NCBI RefSeq assembly: GCF_002234575.2
Contig: NZ_CP022464.2
Location: 6,076,001-6,140,000, forward strand
DNA length: 64,000 nt
From: Enterocloster bolteae
GTDB taxonomy: Bacteria > Bacillota > Clostridia > Lachnospirales > Lachnospiraceae
Direction of reading: 5' to 3'
Positions 53,292-61,822 of this stretch are shown piece by piece. The notes under the pieces are model-generated. The model had not been told where the DNA came from and searched no databases. It worked only from the letters and a program-made list of their open reading frames with translations. A program made the position numbers and the translations under genes. Every line of letters starts with the position of its first letter. Position 1 is the stretch's first letter.

Positions 53292-53821
53292 GTCCCGCCT
53301 TCCCAATCCATGGTATAACCATACATGGAACCGATGGCCGTCTTCTGCTCATATATAACATCCCCGTCCTTCTTCACCTTTATGCTCACTTTGGCCCGCG
53401 TATTCTTTGTTCCGCTAAAATCCAGCTCTAATTCCATACCGCCCAGTTCCGCTACTTCTAATTCCTCGGCGGAGATACTCGGCCAGTCCTCCACCGGCGG
53501 CAGTTCTTCATAATATGACCTGCCCTCCTTAATATCCGGAATCTTCTCTCTGTCCCTTACATAGTACGATATCACACCTGTATCTTGGTAATCGCAGAAA
53601 AATACATAGCCGTACCTCAGCTTTTCCTCCAGACCGCGATACGCCTCGCTGCACATGGCCTTTGCCTGGGAAAGCCGGTCCAGCTCATAATACAGCTTCA
53701 TCTGCGGATGAATGAAACCGGAAATAAATACAGCCAGGACCGCGGCAATGGCCAGCGCAGCCACTGTCTCAATCAATGTAAATCCTCCGTTGTTCTTCCC
53801 TGTCCTGCTTTCTTTCGCCAT
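53288..53821 (-). CDS. Type II/IV prepilin-like minor pseudopilin
   Basis: The 177-residue protein has a basic leader with Gly before the cleavage site and FTLIETVAALAIAAVLAVF as the N-methylation and helix segment, with Glu at position 5. The rest is a mixed alpha/beta domain (DFSGTKNTRAKVSIKV near the end), like PilW/GspJ-type minor pilins. It belongs to a tightly packed block, four bases overlapping the next gene. Confidence 0.82.
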   Translation of the reverse strand: MAKESRTGKNNGGFTLIETVAALAIAAVLAVFISGFIHPQMKLYYELDRLSQAKAMCSEAYRGLEEKLRYGYVFFCDYQDTGVISYYVRDREKIPDIKEGRSYYEELPPVEDWPSISAEELEVAELGGMELELDFSGTKNTRAKVSIKVKKDGDVIYEQKTAIGSMYGYTMDWEGGT

Positions 53822-53832
53822 ATTCCCCGCCT

Positions 53833-54165
53833 TTATCTGTGCCTGTAAAATGTCATATGGTTGCCTGTATCCTCCTCCGATTCAGTGATTTCATACTGTT
53901 CAAATATTTCCCGGACTCCGTTCTCTTCTTCCAGGCCAAACTCCACTGCAATGGTTTCTCCGGTAGGCTCTCCCTCCCCTTCGCCGGCCAAGGCGCTGAG
54001 GTTATAATTAGACTGTTCCAATCTCTGCTCCCCGGACAGCTGGCCTGCATTGGCAGCCGTCATCATCAGAAACCCTGTACAGACAACTGCCAGGAGGGCA
54101 GTTGATACCACAATCTCAATCAGAGTAAACCCTCCTCTGGATGACCTGTTAACCGATTTCTTCAT
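53833..54165 (-). CDS. Small prepilin-like protein (PilV/GspI-type)
   Basis: The 110-residue protein has leader MKKSVNRSSRGG and FTLIEIVVSTALLAVVCTGF, the canonical class III signal with Glu at position 5. A short C-terminal part is acidic (EGEGEPTGETIAVEFGLEE). It overlaps the PilO-like gene by 17 bases. The size suits a minor pseudopilin of the PilV/GspI kind. Confidence 0.82.
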   Translation of the reverse strand: MKKSVNRSSRGGFTLIEIVVSTALLAVVCTGFLMMTAANAGQLSGEQRLEQSNYNLSALAGEGEGEPTGETIAVEFGLEEENGVREIFEQYEITESEEDTGNHMTFYRHR

Positions 54166-54799
54166 AATAATACCTGACCTCCACGATTCCCTTCATTCCC
54201 TGATACGTTTCCTGTCCATCCTCTCCGCTCTCATACACAGCTTCCACATCCATAAAGCTTACCAAAACACTTTTCTGTTCCCTGTATATTTCATCTGCAA
54301 ACGTCATCACATCCTTTGGGTCCGGACATTCTATTTCCATGGTAATGACTGATTCCTTTACCGTCCTGCCGGCTGGCCCGCTTTCCACGGCCGGCTTCCC
54401 GCTTTCCTCCGGGTCATCGCTTTGCGCGTCATAGGTTTGCGTGTCATAGGAAATTTCTGCCGCTGCAGCTCCGCCTATACTCATGCGGCGTATGCTTACC
54501 CCTGCCCTGGCTGCCATGTCCTGCAGGCTCCTGTCCATAAAAATATCATCAATATCCCGGTAGAAGAAATCCTCTGTATTCCTTAAACGCTCCCATTCCT
54601 TTAACTTCTGTTCCAGTTCCTCATAATGGCTCAGGTAAAATTCCATTTCCTCCCTTTCCTGATTCCCGCTTTCCATCAGCTCCATGGACTTCCGGTATCC
54701 GGCGCGGCACGGCCAGATAAATACTTCCAGCGCCACAGCCCAGATAATGATGGTGAACAATACACCTATGAGAAACCGCTCCCTGCTACTGAGCTTCAT
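54149..54799 (-). CDS. PilO/GspM-like inner-membrane assembly protein
   Basis: The 216-residue protein has a short cytoplasmic N-terminus, a single membrane helix (about residues 9-30), a coiled-coil segment (about residues 40-75, REEMEFYLSHYEELEQKLKEW in part) and a C-terminal ferredoxin-like region (SVITMEIECPDPKDVMTFADE). This layout and its place after the PilM-PilN fusion fit PilO, which stabilises the assembly platform. Sequence signatures are weak, so the assignment is by topology and context. It overlaps the fusion gene by 14 bases. Confidence 0.7.
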   Translation of the reverse strand: MKLSSRERFLIGVLFTIIIWAVALEVFIWPCRAGYRKSMELMESGNQEREEMEFYLSHYEELEQKLKEWERLRNTEDFFYRDIDDIFMDRSLQDMAARAGVSIRRMSIGGAAAAEISYDTQTYDAQSDDPEESGKPAVESGPAGRTVKESVITMEIECPDPKDVMTFADEIYREQKSVLVSFMDVEAVYESGEDGQETYQGMKGIVEVRYYYEEIG

Positions 54800-56243
54800 C
54801 CTGTCCTCCCATTCCCAGAGTTCCGTAAACAGTTGCGTATATCCGCTCTGTCTCCCTGTCCTCTGCGCTCTTTTCCCACAGGCTGTGTCCTACCTGCCTG
54901 AAAATCCCGGAATGTTCCACCCTCTCCACGTAGGCCGGTACATCCTCAGAACGATCCATGGACACCACCATCTGAAGGTAAGGCCCCTCGCCGTCAAAGG
55001 AAATGGATTCAATTCTCATCTCCGGATTCATGGCCTCTGTAAATGCCCTGAATTCATTCATGCCCAGCAGATTCTTTCCGGCCAACAGCGCCTTCTCTGT
55101 CCGTGTTTTCTCCCTGTCAGCCGACATTTCACCTATTCTTTCTTCCATCTCCATGGATTTACGGACACGGGTCTTATACTCTGTTCCTTCCATGGCATAC
55201 TCTGTCCTGGCCAGCGCTTTCCCTGCCGCATGGTCCACATAGGCCGCGTGAAAGGACAGTCCCGCCGCCGCCAATCCATTGGCAAGCAGGAATAAAGCCC
55301 AGCCTCTGGTCATAAACGGCCCGCGGCCCAGAATAGAGTTCTTTCCATCCTCGTATCCCCGTTCCTCCAGTTCCAGAGCCTTTCTCTTTCCCTCCAGGGA
55401 ACCAGCCACACAAACTGCCAGACATACGGCGTCCACTGGTTCCGGCATTCTGACACTGCAGGGTATCTTAAACCGTCCGGACATATATTCAGCCGCTGCC
55501 TGTGCGTCAGGAATACAGGATGTCATGAGTACCATACAATCCGGGACAGGAACATCTGACGCCGCAGTACAGTCCTGTATCAGGTCCTCCACCTGCTCCG
55601 CCATCTCTTCACAGAGCATGTCCACTGCTCCCTCCCGCAGAAAACAGCCGGCCTTCAGGCCTGTCATACGGCATGCCAGACAATGTCCGCCTGACAACAC
55701 ATAAAAGCCCATGCTGGCCTGGTTCACATCCAGCAGAAGAACCCGCTCTTCCCTCCATAGCTCCCTGGCCATAATGGCCATACAGTCAGGCAGGACCAGG
55801 ACACGGCCGCATATCATCTTCCCGTCCTCCACGGCCTTCTTATACGCATCCAGACTGCGCTGTTCCATATAGTAGGCAGTAACATCCGCCATTGTCCTGC
55901 CGGTTTTCGCTCTCAGATCCAGGGCTGCTGCATGGTTTCCAAAATCCGGGTCCAGCAGGGACATCTCATTGACTGCCATTCTTTTCATGGCGTTCTTTCC
56001 TGCCTTTGGAATGGCAAAGCTCATCATCCTGACATCCCGTCCAGCTATCAGATTGACACGTTTCCCCTCCATGCCGTATTTTTCAGCAAGACGCGTCAGG
56101 GCCGATGCCACATCAGGCACCGGCTCCACGAATTCCCACTCCACTATTTCCAGGCAGCGGCGGAGCCCGGAACCCGCACACCGTTTAAACCTGCCGCGGA
56201 CATAACATATCCTGTCCTCTTCCAAACATATGTAATATTCCAT
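54786..56243 (-). CDS. PilM-PilN fusion protein of the pilus assembly platform
   Basis: The 485-residue protein appears to join two functions. The first about 310 residues look like a PilM actin-like domain (VLLLDVNQASMGFYVLSGG near residue 170). Then a membrane helix (about residues 325-345) precedes a coiled coil (about residues 355-400) and a PilN-like extracytoplasmic domain (MNPEMRIESISFDGEG). In most organisms PilM and PilN are separate proteins that bind each other. It lies between PilC and the PilO-like gene. Assignment is from topology and gene order. Confidence 0.7.
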   Translation of the reverse strand: MEYYICLEEDRICYVRGRFKRCAGSGLRRCLEIVEWEFVEPVPDVASALTRLAEKYGMEGKRVNLIAGRDVRMMSFAIPKAGKNAMKRMAVNEMSLLDPDFGNHAAALDLRAKTGRTMADVTAYYMEQRSLDAYKKAVEDGKMICGRVLVLPDCMAIMARELWREERVLLLDVNQASMGFYVLSGGHCLACRMTGLKAGCFLREGAVDMLCEEMAEQVEDLIQDCTAASDVPVPDCMVLMTSCIPDAQAAAEYMSGRFKIPCSVRMPEPVDAVCLAVCVAGSLEGKRKALELEERGYEDGKNSILGRGPFMTRGWALFLLANGLAAAGLSFHAAYVDHAAGKALARTEYAMEGTEYKTRVRKSMEMEERIGEMSADREKTRTEKALLAGKNLLGMNEFRAFTEAMNPEMRIESISFDGEGPYLQMVVSMDRSEDVPAYVERVEHSGIFRQVGHSLWEKSAEDRETERIYATVYGTLGMGGQDEAQ

Positions 56244-56253
56244 TTTCTACCTC

Positions 56254-57444
56254 TTACAGCATTGACGAGTACATGTTAAATACAGGCATCATGATGGCCA
56301 TGACCACACTGCCTACCACCAGGGCAAGTATGAGAATCATGGCTGGCTCCAGAAGGGCAATCATCTGGTTGACTGCCCTGGCTGCCTCCTTTTCATAAAA
56401 ACTTCCCGCATCCTCCAGCACCATATCCAATGCGCCTGATTCCTCTCCTGCTGCCACCATAGAGATGAGCACCGGCTGGAACAGATTCAGCTCATCCAAC
56501 GCCTGGGACAGCATCACGCCTCCTTTTAAGCTCTCCGCAACCTGGACCAGTCCCTTCTCCACATATGAGTTTCCCATGACCCGCCCTACGGTGTGCATGG
56601 CATCCAGAATTCCAATTCCGCTTCCGTAAAGCACGGCAAAGGCAGATGCAAAGCGGGATGTATATACGGTGCTTAAAAGTTTTCCTATTATTGGAGTATA
56701 CAGCACAGCCCGGTCTGCCTGCAGCCGGACAAAAGGACATGTTAGAATCCCCTTGAACAGGGCCATCAATACCAGAATAAGCATAATGTAGAGAACCCCG
56801 CGGCTGCGGAGGCTGAAACTGAGCCTCATCATCATCCGGGTAATCCAGGGCAGCTCCTGCTCCTGCAGCATGGAGGCAAACTGCGGAAGAACCGTGGTCA
56901 GCATAAATACGGCGGCTAACACGGTAATAGAAAACAATATGACCGGATACGTCATGGCCGCCCGCACCTTGCCATTTAATTCTTCCTCCCGTCCGTAGTA
57001 CCCCGCCATCTTATGGAGCAGTTCATCCAGCCTTCCGCTGGACTCGCCCGTGCGCGTCATATAAACCAGCAGATTAGGAAATACTCCCTTCATCTCCTCC
57101 ATGGCTTCTGACAAGGTACGTCCCTTGTGTATGCTCTCCCTGAGTCCGGCAAGCGTCACCTTAAGGGTCTTATCCCTGGCAGACCCCGCGCTCACCTCCA
57201 GAGCTCTGGACAGCGGCACTCCGGCTGTCAGCATGGCTGCTAACTGCCTGCACAGCAGAGGAAGCTGTCTCTGATTCAGCTTTGCCGGACGCGCTGAGGG
57301 TGTCCGCTCCAGCGAGCTGTATTCATAACAATAGAGTCCCCTGGATTTAAGTATGACGAAAAGAGCCCGGCCGCTGTCTGCCTTCTCGGTTCCACAGTGA
57401 ACTCTTCCATCTTCACTTTTCGCCCTGTATCTGTAACGCGGCAT
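56254..57444 (-). CDS. pilC: Type IV pilus/type II secretion platform protein (GspF/PilC family)
   Basis: The 396-residue membrane protein has two repeated T2SSF domains with about three membrane helices. Landmarks are LPLLCRQLAAMLTAGVPLSRALEV near residue 65 (spanning the first domain), MTRTGESSGRLDELLHKMA and, in the second half, GIGILDAMHTVG and VAAGEESGALDMVLEDA. It anchors the assembly ATPase. ATG 57444 follows GGAGGGGAACC; the frame is open to 57465. It is the first gene of the main pilus block. Confidence 0.93.
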   Translation of the reverse strand: MPRYRYRAKSEDGRVHCGTEKADSGRALFVILKSRGLYCYEYSSLERTPSARPAKLNQRQLPLLCRQLAAMLTAGVPLSRALEVSAGSARDKTLKVTLAGLRESIHKGRTLSEAMEEMKGVFPNLLVYMTRTGESSGRLDELLHKMAGYYGREEELNGKVRAAMTYPVILFSITVLAAVFMLTTVLPQFASMLQEQELPWITRMMMRLSFSLRSRGVLYIMLILVLMALFKGILTCPFVRLQADRAVLYTPIIGKLLSTVYTSRFASAFAVLYGSGIGILDAMHTVGRVMGNSYVEKGLVQVAESLKGGVMLSQALDELNLFQPVLISMVAAGEESGALDMVLEDAGSFYEKEAARAVNQMIALLEPAMILILALVVGSVVMAIMMPVFNMYSSML

Positions 57445-57486
57445 GGTTCCCCTCCCCCTTTCCATATGGCATTCATATGTACAAAA

Positions 57487-57530
57487 CCGGCTTTATCTGA
57501 TATAAGTCAGACAAAGCCGGCCGCAAAACA
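57487..57530 (-). terminator. Terminator of the DUF4250 gene
   Basis: On the minus strand CCGGCTTTGTCTGA (57520-57507) and TCAGATAAAGCCGG (57500-57487) pair with one mismatch around a six-base loop and are followed by TTTTGT. It stands just upstream of pilC, so the pilus genes may depend on readthrough or on an unseen promoter. Confidence 0.7.
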
Positions 57531-57546
57531 CTTATATATGATTTTA

Positions 57547-57726
57547 TTAACGGAAACTATTCTGAGTCGGCTCATATTGGTAGCCAATACCAGACAGTAC
57601 AGATATAATTCTGGACTTATCCGCATCCAATGCCTGGCACATCTCGTCCAAAGAACTATAATTATCACGGAGCTGCGTGTTTACATAACTCAGCAAAATA
57701 ACTGGGTCTTTCGGAATGGTACTCAC
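57547..57726 (-). CDS. DUF4250 family small protein
   Basis: This 59-residue gene is too short for the usual cut-offs. It starts with GTG and opens STIPKDPVILLSYVNTQLRD, matching the DUF4250 pattern (PKDPxxLLSxVNxxLRD). It ends GYQYEPTQNSFR, and the central SLDEMCQALDADKSRI suggests a small helix-turn-helix-like fold. A good promoter lies at 57831-57859 and a terminator follows, supporting independent expression. The function of the family is unknown. The ribosome site (AGCAGGT) is moderate. Confidence 0.85.
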   Translation of the reverse strand: MSTIPKDPVILLSYVNTQLRDNYSSLDEMCQALDADKSRIISVLSGIGYQYEPTQNSFR

Positions 57727-57830
57727 AATTTTTACCTGCTTTCTATTACCTCATATTGATTAAATCCACATCAAATACCCTATATCTAGTTCTATTCCGG
57801 CTATAGGTACACCGGCTTTCAGCAGAAACG

Positions 57831-57859
57831 ATTATATCACCTGCAAGTAACGTTTTCAA
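57831..57859 (-). promoter_or_regulatory. Sigma-A promoter of the DUF4250 gene
   Basis: On the minus strand TTGAAA (57854-57859), 17 bases and TATAAT (57831-57836). It leaves an approximately 100-base leader before the GTG. The 57727-58037 stretch otherwise holds only this promoter and the clpB terminator. Confidence 0.8.
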
Positions 57860-57962
57860 CATGAAATTAGGGTATTTTCCCTACTTTTTTCGTCATCCCC
57901 AGAAGTTGATGTAATTATATTTCTTCATTAGAAATTTTCTGAAAAATACCTCCTAATTTATG

Positions 57963-58005
57963 GAAAAAAGCAAGGGAGAGAACCTGTTTGCGCAGATTCG
58001 CTCCC
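57963..58005 (-). terminator. Terminator of clpB
   Basis: On the minus strand GGGAG-c-GAA-t-CTG pairs with CAG-g-TTC-t-CTCCC around CGCAAA, followed by TTGCTTTTTTCC. Confidence 0.7.
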
Positions 58006-58037
58006 TCACCTGTATCTTCATATATATTTATCTAACA

Positions 58038-60629
58038 TCATTCCACATATGCAATCAGCCGTGTTTTGTCCTCGTCCACATCTATGACAATGGTGCTTCC
58101 TTCCCTGACTCCGTCACCCAGTATAATTCTCGCTGCCAGGGTCTCCACATTCTTCTGGAGATAACGTTTCAGGGGACGGGCACCATAGGCCGGATCATAT
58201 CCCTTATCCGTTACGAATTCCTTGGCTCCCATTGTCAGCTCTATGGTCAGTTCCCTGTCGGCCAGACGTTTATTCAGGTCTGCCACACAGAGATCCACAA
58301 TTCTTGCGATATCCATTCTGGTTAAGGGCTTAAAGAGTATGGTTTCATCCAGACGGTTTAAGAACTCCGGTCTGAAATGGGCGCGAAGCTCATCCATAAC
58401 CATATTTTCCACCTGGGGCCTGATGTTTCCGTTCTCATCAATTCCTTCCAGCAGATACTGGGAACCGATGTTGGAGGTGAGGATAATGATGGTATTCTTA
58501 AAGTCCACGGTCCTGCCCTGGGAATCCGTGATACGTCCATCATCCAGGACCTGCAAAAGTACGTTAAACACGTCCGGATGGGCCTTCTCCACTTCGTCAA
58601 ACAGCACCACGCTGTATGGTTTGCGGCGCACGGCCTCTGTCAGCTGTCCTCCCTCGTCGTATCCAACGTATCCTGGAGGTGCTCCGATAAGACGCGACAC
58701 GGAATGCTTCTCCATGTACTCGCTCATATCAATCCGAATTATGTTGGACTCGTCGTCAAACAACGCCTCGGCAAGGGCTTTGGCCAGCTCCGTCTTACCT
58801 ACACCGGTAGGCCCCAGGAACAGGAAGGATCCAATTGGCTTGGTGGGGTCCTTGATGCCTGCCTTGGAACGGATGATGGACTGGGTTACCAGCTGCACGC
58901 CTTCATCCTGGCCCACCACACGTTTGTGAAGAACCTCATCCAGATGCAGGGTCTTGCTTCTCTCACTCTCTGTCAGCTTGGCAACCGGAATTCCGGTCCA
59001 TTTGGATACGATTCTTGCAATCTCATCCTCTGAAACGCTCTCCCTCACAAGGCTTAAGTCCTCATTGCGGATGCGTTCCTCTTCCGCCTGCAGCTCCTTC
59101 TGAAGCTCCGGCAGTCTGCCATACTGCAGCTCCGCCGCTTTATTCAGGTCATACTTCTGCTGTGCGTCCTGAATCTCCCTGTTTACACTCTCTATCTCTT
59201 CCCTGAGGGACGAAAGACGGTCCACACTGGCCTTTTCATTCTCCCACTGGGCTTTTTTGGACGCGAACTCATCGTGAAGCTCAGCCAGCTCTTTCTGGAG
59301 ATCCGCCAGGCGGTCCTGGCTCAGACGGTCTGTTTCCTTCTTAAGGGCTGCTTCCTCTATCTCCATCTGCATGATTTTCCTGGACATCTCATCCAGCTCC
59401 GCAGGCATGGTATCCATCTCAGTCTTAATCATGGCGCAGGCTTCATCCACCAGGTCAATGGCCTTATCAGGCAGGAAACGGTCGGTAATATACCGGTCGG
59501 ACAGGGTGGCTGCGCTCACCAGAGCAGAGTCTGTTATCTTCACTCCATGGAATACCTCATAGCGCTCCTTAAGTCCCCTCAGTATAGAGATAGTATCCTC
59601 CACCGTGGGTTCATCCACCATCACCGGCTGGAATCTTCGTTCCAGCGCAGCGTCCTTCTCTATATACTGGCGGTACTCATTGAGTGTGGTGGCGCCGATA
59701 CAGTGAAGCTCTCCTCTGGCCAGCATGGGCTTTAGCATATTGCCCGCGTCCATTGACCCCTCTGTCTTTCCTGCCCCCACAATGGTATGCAGCTCATCAA
59801 TAAACAAAATAATCTGCCCGTCGCTCTTTTTTACCTCTTCCAGCACAGCCTTCAGCCGTTCCTCAAATTCACCCCTGTACTTGGCTCCCGCCACCAGGGC
59901 TCCCATGTCCAGGGCAAAGAGCTTCTTATCCTTCAGTCCGTCCGGGACATCCCCCCGCACGATTCTCTGGGCCAGACCTTCCACCACGGCTGTCTTGCCC
60001 ACGCCGGGCTCACCGATAAGCACCGGGTTGTTCTTCGTCTTACGGGAGAGGATACGGATAACATTACGAATCTCGCTGTCACGGCCGATAACCGGGTCCA
60101 GCTTCTGGTCCCTGGCCCGCTCCACCAGGTCATATCCGTATTTGGCTAATGTATCATAGGTGGCCTCAGGATTATCGCTGACCACCCTCTGGTTGCCCCT
60201 TACTGTGGACAGTGCCTGAAGAAATGTCTCACGGGTTATATTATATAACTTGAATAACGCCTTGATTTCCTTATTGGGATGCTTTAAAAGAGACAGGAAC
60301 AAGTGCTCCACGGATACATATTCATCACCCATGGCCTTTGCCTCGTCCTCTCCGCTTATGAGCACCTTATTCAAATCACTGCTGATGTAAAGCTGGCCGC
60401 TGCCGCTTACCTTGGGCAGACGCTCCACTGCCTGCTTTGCCTCATTGGAAAACATATCTCCCTGTATTCCCATCTTGGTAATCAGCTTAAGAATCAGGCT
60501 GTCCTCCAGGGTCAGCAGGCTGTACAGAAGGTGCTGCTCATCAATCTGCTGGTTTCCGTATTCATATGCCAGCTTCTCACAGTTCTGAACTGCTTCCATT
60601 GACTTCTGAGTAAATTTATTAATATTCAT
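58038..60629 (-). CDS. clpB: ClpB/Hsp100 disaggregase
   Basis: The 863-residue AAA+ protein threads aggregated proteins through a hexameric pore with DnaK. It has the N domain (about residues 1-145), first ATPase with Walker A GEPGVGKT near residue 205, the coiled-coil M domain (about residues 410-530, with LQKELAELHDEFASKK), second ATPase with Walker A LGPTGVGKTELAKALAE near residue 605 and the C domain. It lacks a ClpP-binding tripeptide loop, as ClpB should. Expression is set by a consensus promoter overlapping a CIRCE element, so HrcA should repress it outside heat stress. Confidence 0.96.
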   Translation of the reverse strand: MNINKFTQKSMEAVQNCEKLAYEYGNQQIDEQHLLYSLLTLEDSLILKLITKMGIQGDMFSNEAKQAVERLPKVSGSGQLYISSDLNKVLISGEDEAKAMGDEYVSVEHLFLSLLKHPNKEIKALFKLYNITRETFLQALSTVRGNQRVVSDNPEATYDTLAKYGYDLVERARDQKLDPVIGRDSEIRNVIRILSRKTKNNPVLIGEPGVGKTAVVEGLAQRIVRGDVPDGLKDKKLFALDMGALVAGAKYRGEFEERLKAVLEEVKKSDGQIILFIDELHTIVGAGKTEGSMDAGNMLKPMLARGELHCIGATTLNEYRQYIEKDAALERRFQPVMVDEPTVEDTISILRGLKERYEVFHGVKITDSALVSAATLSDRYITDRFLPDKAIDLVDEACAMIKTEMDTMPAELDEMSRKIMQMEIEEAALKKETDRLSQDRLADLQKELAELHDEFASKKAQWENEKASVDRLSSLREEIESVNREIQDAQQKYDLNKAAELQYGRLPELQKELQAEEERIRNEDLSLVRESVSEDEIARIVSKWTGIPVAKLTESERSKTLHLDEVLHKRVVGQDEGVQLVTQSIIRSKAGIKDPTKPIGSFLFLGPTGVGKTELAKALAEALFDDESNIIRIDMSEYMEKHSVSRLIGAPPGYVGYDEGGQLTEAVRRKPYSVVLFDEVEKAHPDVFNVLLQVLDDGRITDSQGRTVDFKNTIIILTSNIGSQYLLEGIDENGNIRPQVENMVMDELRAHFRPEFLNRLDETILFKPLTRMDIARIVDLCVADLNKRLADRELTIELTMGAKEFVTDKGYDPAYGARPLKRYLQKNVETLAARIILGDGVREGSTIVIDVDEDKTRLIAYVE

Positions 60630-60735
60630 TGCCCATTCCCCTTTCTTCTCTGCCGCCTCTGACCAGAATGCCTGTGTGTATCCTCCGGAAGCAGCGGCCT
60701 ACGGAATTGTGCTTTGTCATCTTTGTTCTAGTCGT

Positions 60736-60778
60736 ACTATAACACATGTTGTTAGCACTGTCAAGGGTCGAGTGCTAA
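60736..60778 (-). promoter_or_regulatory. clpB promoter with overlapping CIRCE operator
   Basis: CIRCE: TTAGCACTG (60752-60760), nine bases, GAGTGCTAA (60770-60778), one mismatch from the consensus dyad TTAGCACTC-N9-GAGTGCTAA. The minus-strand promoter TTGACA (60759-60764), 17 bases, TATAGT (60736-60741) has its -35 inside the operator, so HrcA binding would block polymerase. Confidence 0.92.
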
Positions 60779-60790
60779 TTATTTTAAATA

Positions 60791-60830
60791 AAAAATGCCG
60801 CGGCACAGTCCTTATCTGTCTGTGCCGCGG
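60791..60830 (-). terminator. Terminator of the triplicated-domain lipoprotein gene
   Basis: CCGCGGCACAG (60798-60808) and CTGTGCCGCGG (60820-60830) are perfectly complementary; on the minus strand the stem is followed by CATTTTTTATTT. Confidence 0.9.
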
Positions 60831-60845
60831 CCAGCTGCATCTTCT

Positions 60846-61679
60846 CTACTTCACGCCGGTAGCTGTAATTGTCTTGTTTGTAAGGGTCCCCTCGTAGATA
60901 ACAGTTGCGGTATCCCCTACCTTCAGTTTGTCAAACATTCCTTCTTTTCCCAGGAAGGTAAACAGGGTATTCTCCGGGTCCGCTGTGTCGATGACCACAT
61001 AATCCGCCCCAACTTCTGCCACCTTGCCGGAAAGAGTATTGATCTTAGCGTCTTCTGAGTCCATGGCATCCTCGGTCACAATTTTGGTGGCCACCGGTTT
61101 GTCGGTCTCGTCTTCCAGGTCCCCGTAGTAGGTCACATCTGCCTGTACTCCGGACTTGATGCCGTCCTTGGATACCTTCTGTGCAATCTTGGTGTTAAAG
61201 GTATATGTACCCTCGTCCGTGGTCAGGGTCAGGGTATTGTCGTCTGCTTTCTCTACGGTTCCTGTGACAATGTCATCCTCCTCAGCGGCTGCCTCTTCCG
61301 CTGCCTCTGCTGCTGCAGATGTAACGATATCCACTGATTTTGCCTTGGTGGTGTCTGCGGAAAGCTCACCTGCGTAGGCAACCTCTACCTCATCACCTTC
61401 TCCAATGGCATCTGCGCCTTCAATCTTAGCCTCAGATACATCAAACTTCACTTCTTTGCCTTCGTCGTCCTTAACGGTAACCACCTTATCAGCTACCTCT
61501 CCCACAAAACCATAGAAGTATTCCAGTTCCATATCGTCTTCTGCTTCTGCCGCTTTCTCTGTCTCAGTCTGGGATGCTGTAGTAGTTGGGGCCGCTGTAG
61601 TTTCTTTATTGCCGGAAGAACAAGCTGTCATCCCCAATGCAAGTGCCAGGACTGCAACTGCCAAATAGTGTCTCTTCAT
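60846..61679 (-). CDS. Acidic lipoprotein with repeated small beta domains
   Basis: The 277-residue protein has a lipoprotein signal peptide ending LGMTACSS (Cys20) and a Thr/Ala/Glu-rich linker. Three similar units of about 65 residues follow, each with a pattern of a glycine, V-E/A-x-V-x-x-x-x-V/L-T/V and a later GDxxxVxYxGxL: VGEVADKVVTVKDDEG..., TGTVEKADDNTLTLTTDEG..., SGKVAEVGADYVVIDTADP.... Each unit looks like a small OB-like barrel. It would be displayed on the outer membrane face; the function is unknown. AAAGAGGAG precedes the ATG. Confidence 0.8.
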   Translation of the reverse strand: MKRHYLAVAVLALALGMTACSSGNKETTAAPTTTASQTETEKAAEAEDDMELEYFYGFVGEVADKVVTVKDDEGKEVKFDVSEAKIEGADAIGEGDEVEVAYAGELSADTTKAKSVDIVTSAAAEAAEEAAAEEDDIVTGTVEKADDNTLTLTTDEGTYTFNTKIAQKVSKDGIKSGVQADVTYYGDLEDETDKPVATKIVTEDAMDSEDAKINTLSGKVAEVGADYVVIDTADPENTLFTFLGKEGMFDKLKVGDTATVIYEGTLTNKTITATGVK

Positions 61680-61822
61680 AATAATCTCCTCTTTTCTAAA
61701 TCATGATATGTCATATACTATGCCAGGACGGGCAGCATATTCCCCCTGCCTTTGTCCACGTTACATATTACTACGAAAAACACTATTTTACTATGTCTTT
61801 TTCTTTAATTTTTCATAAAAGT

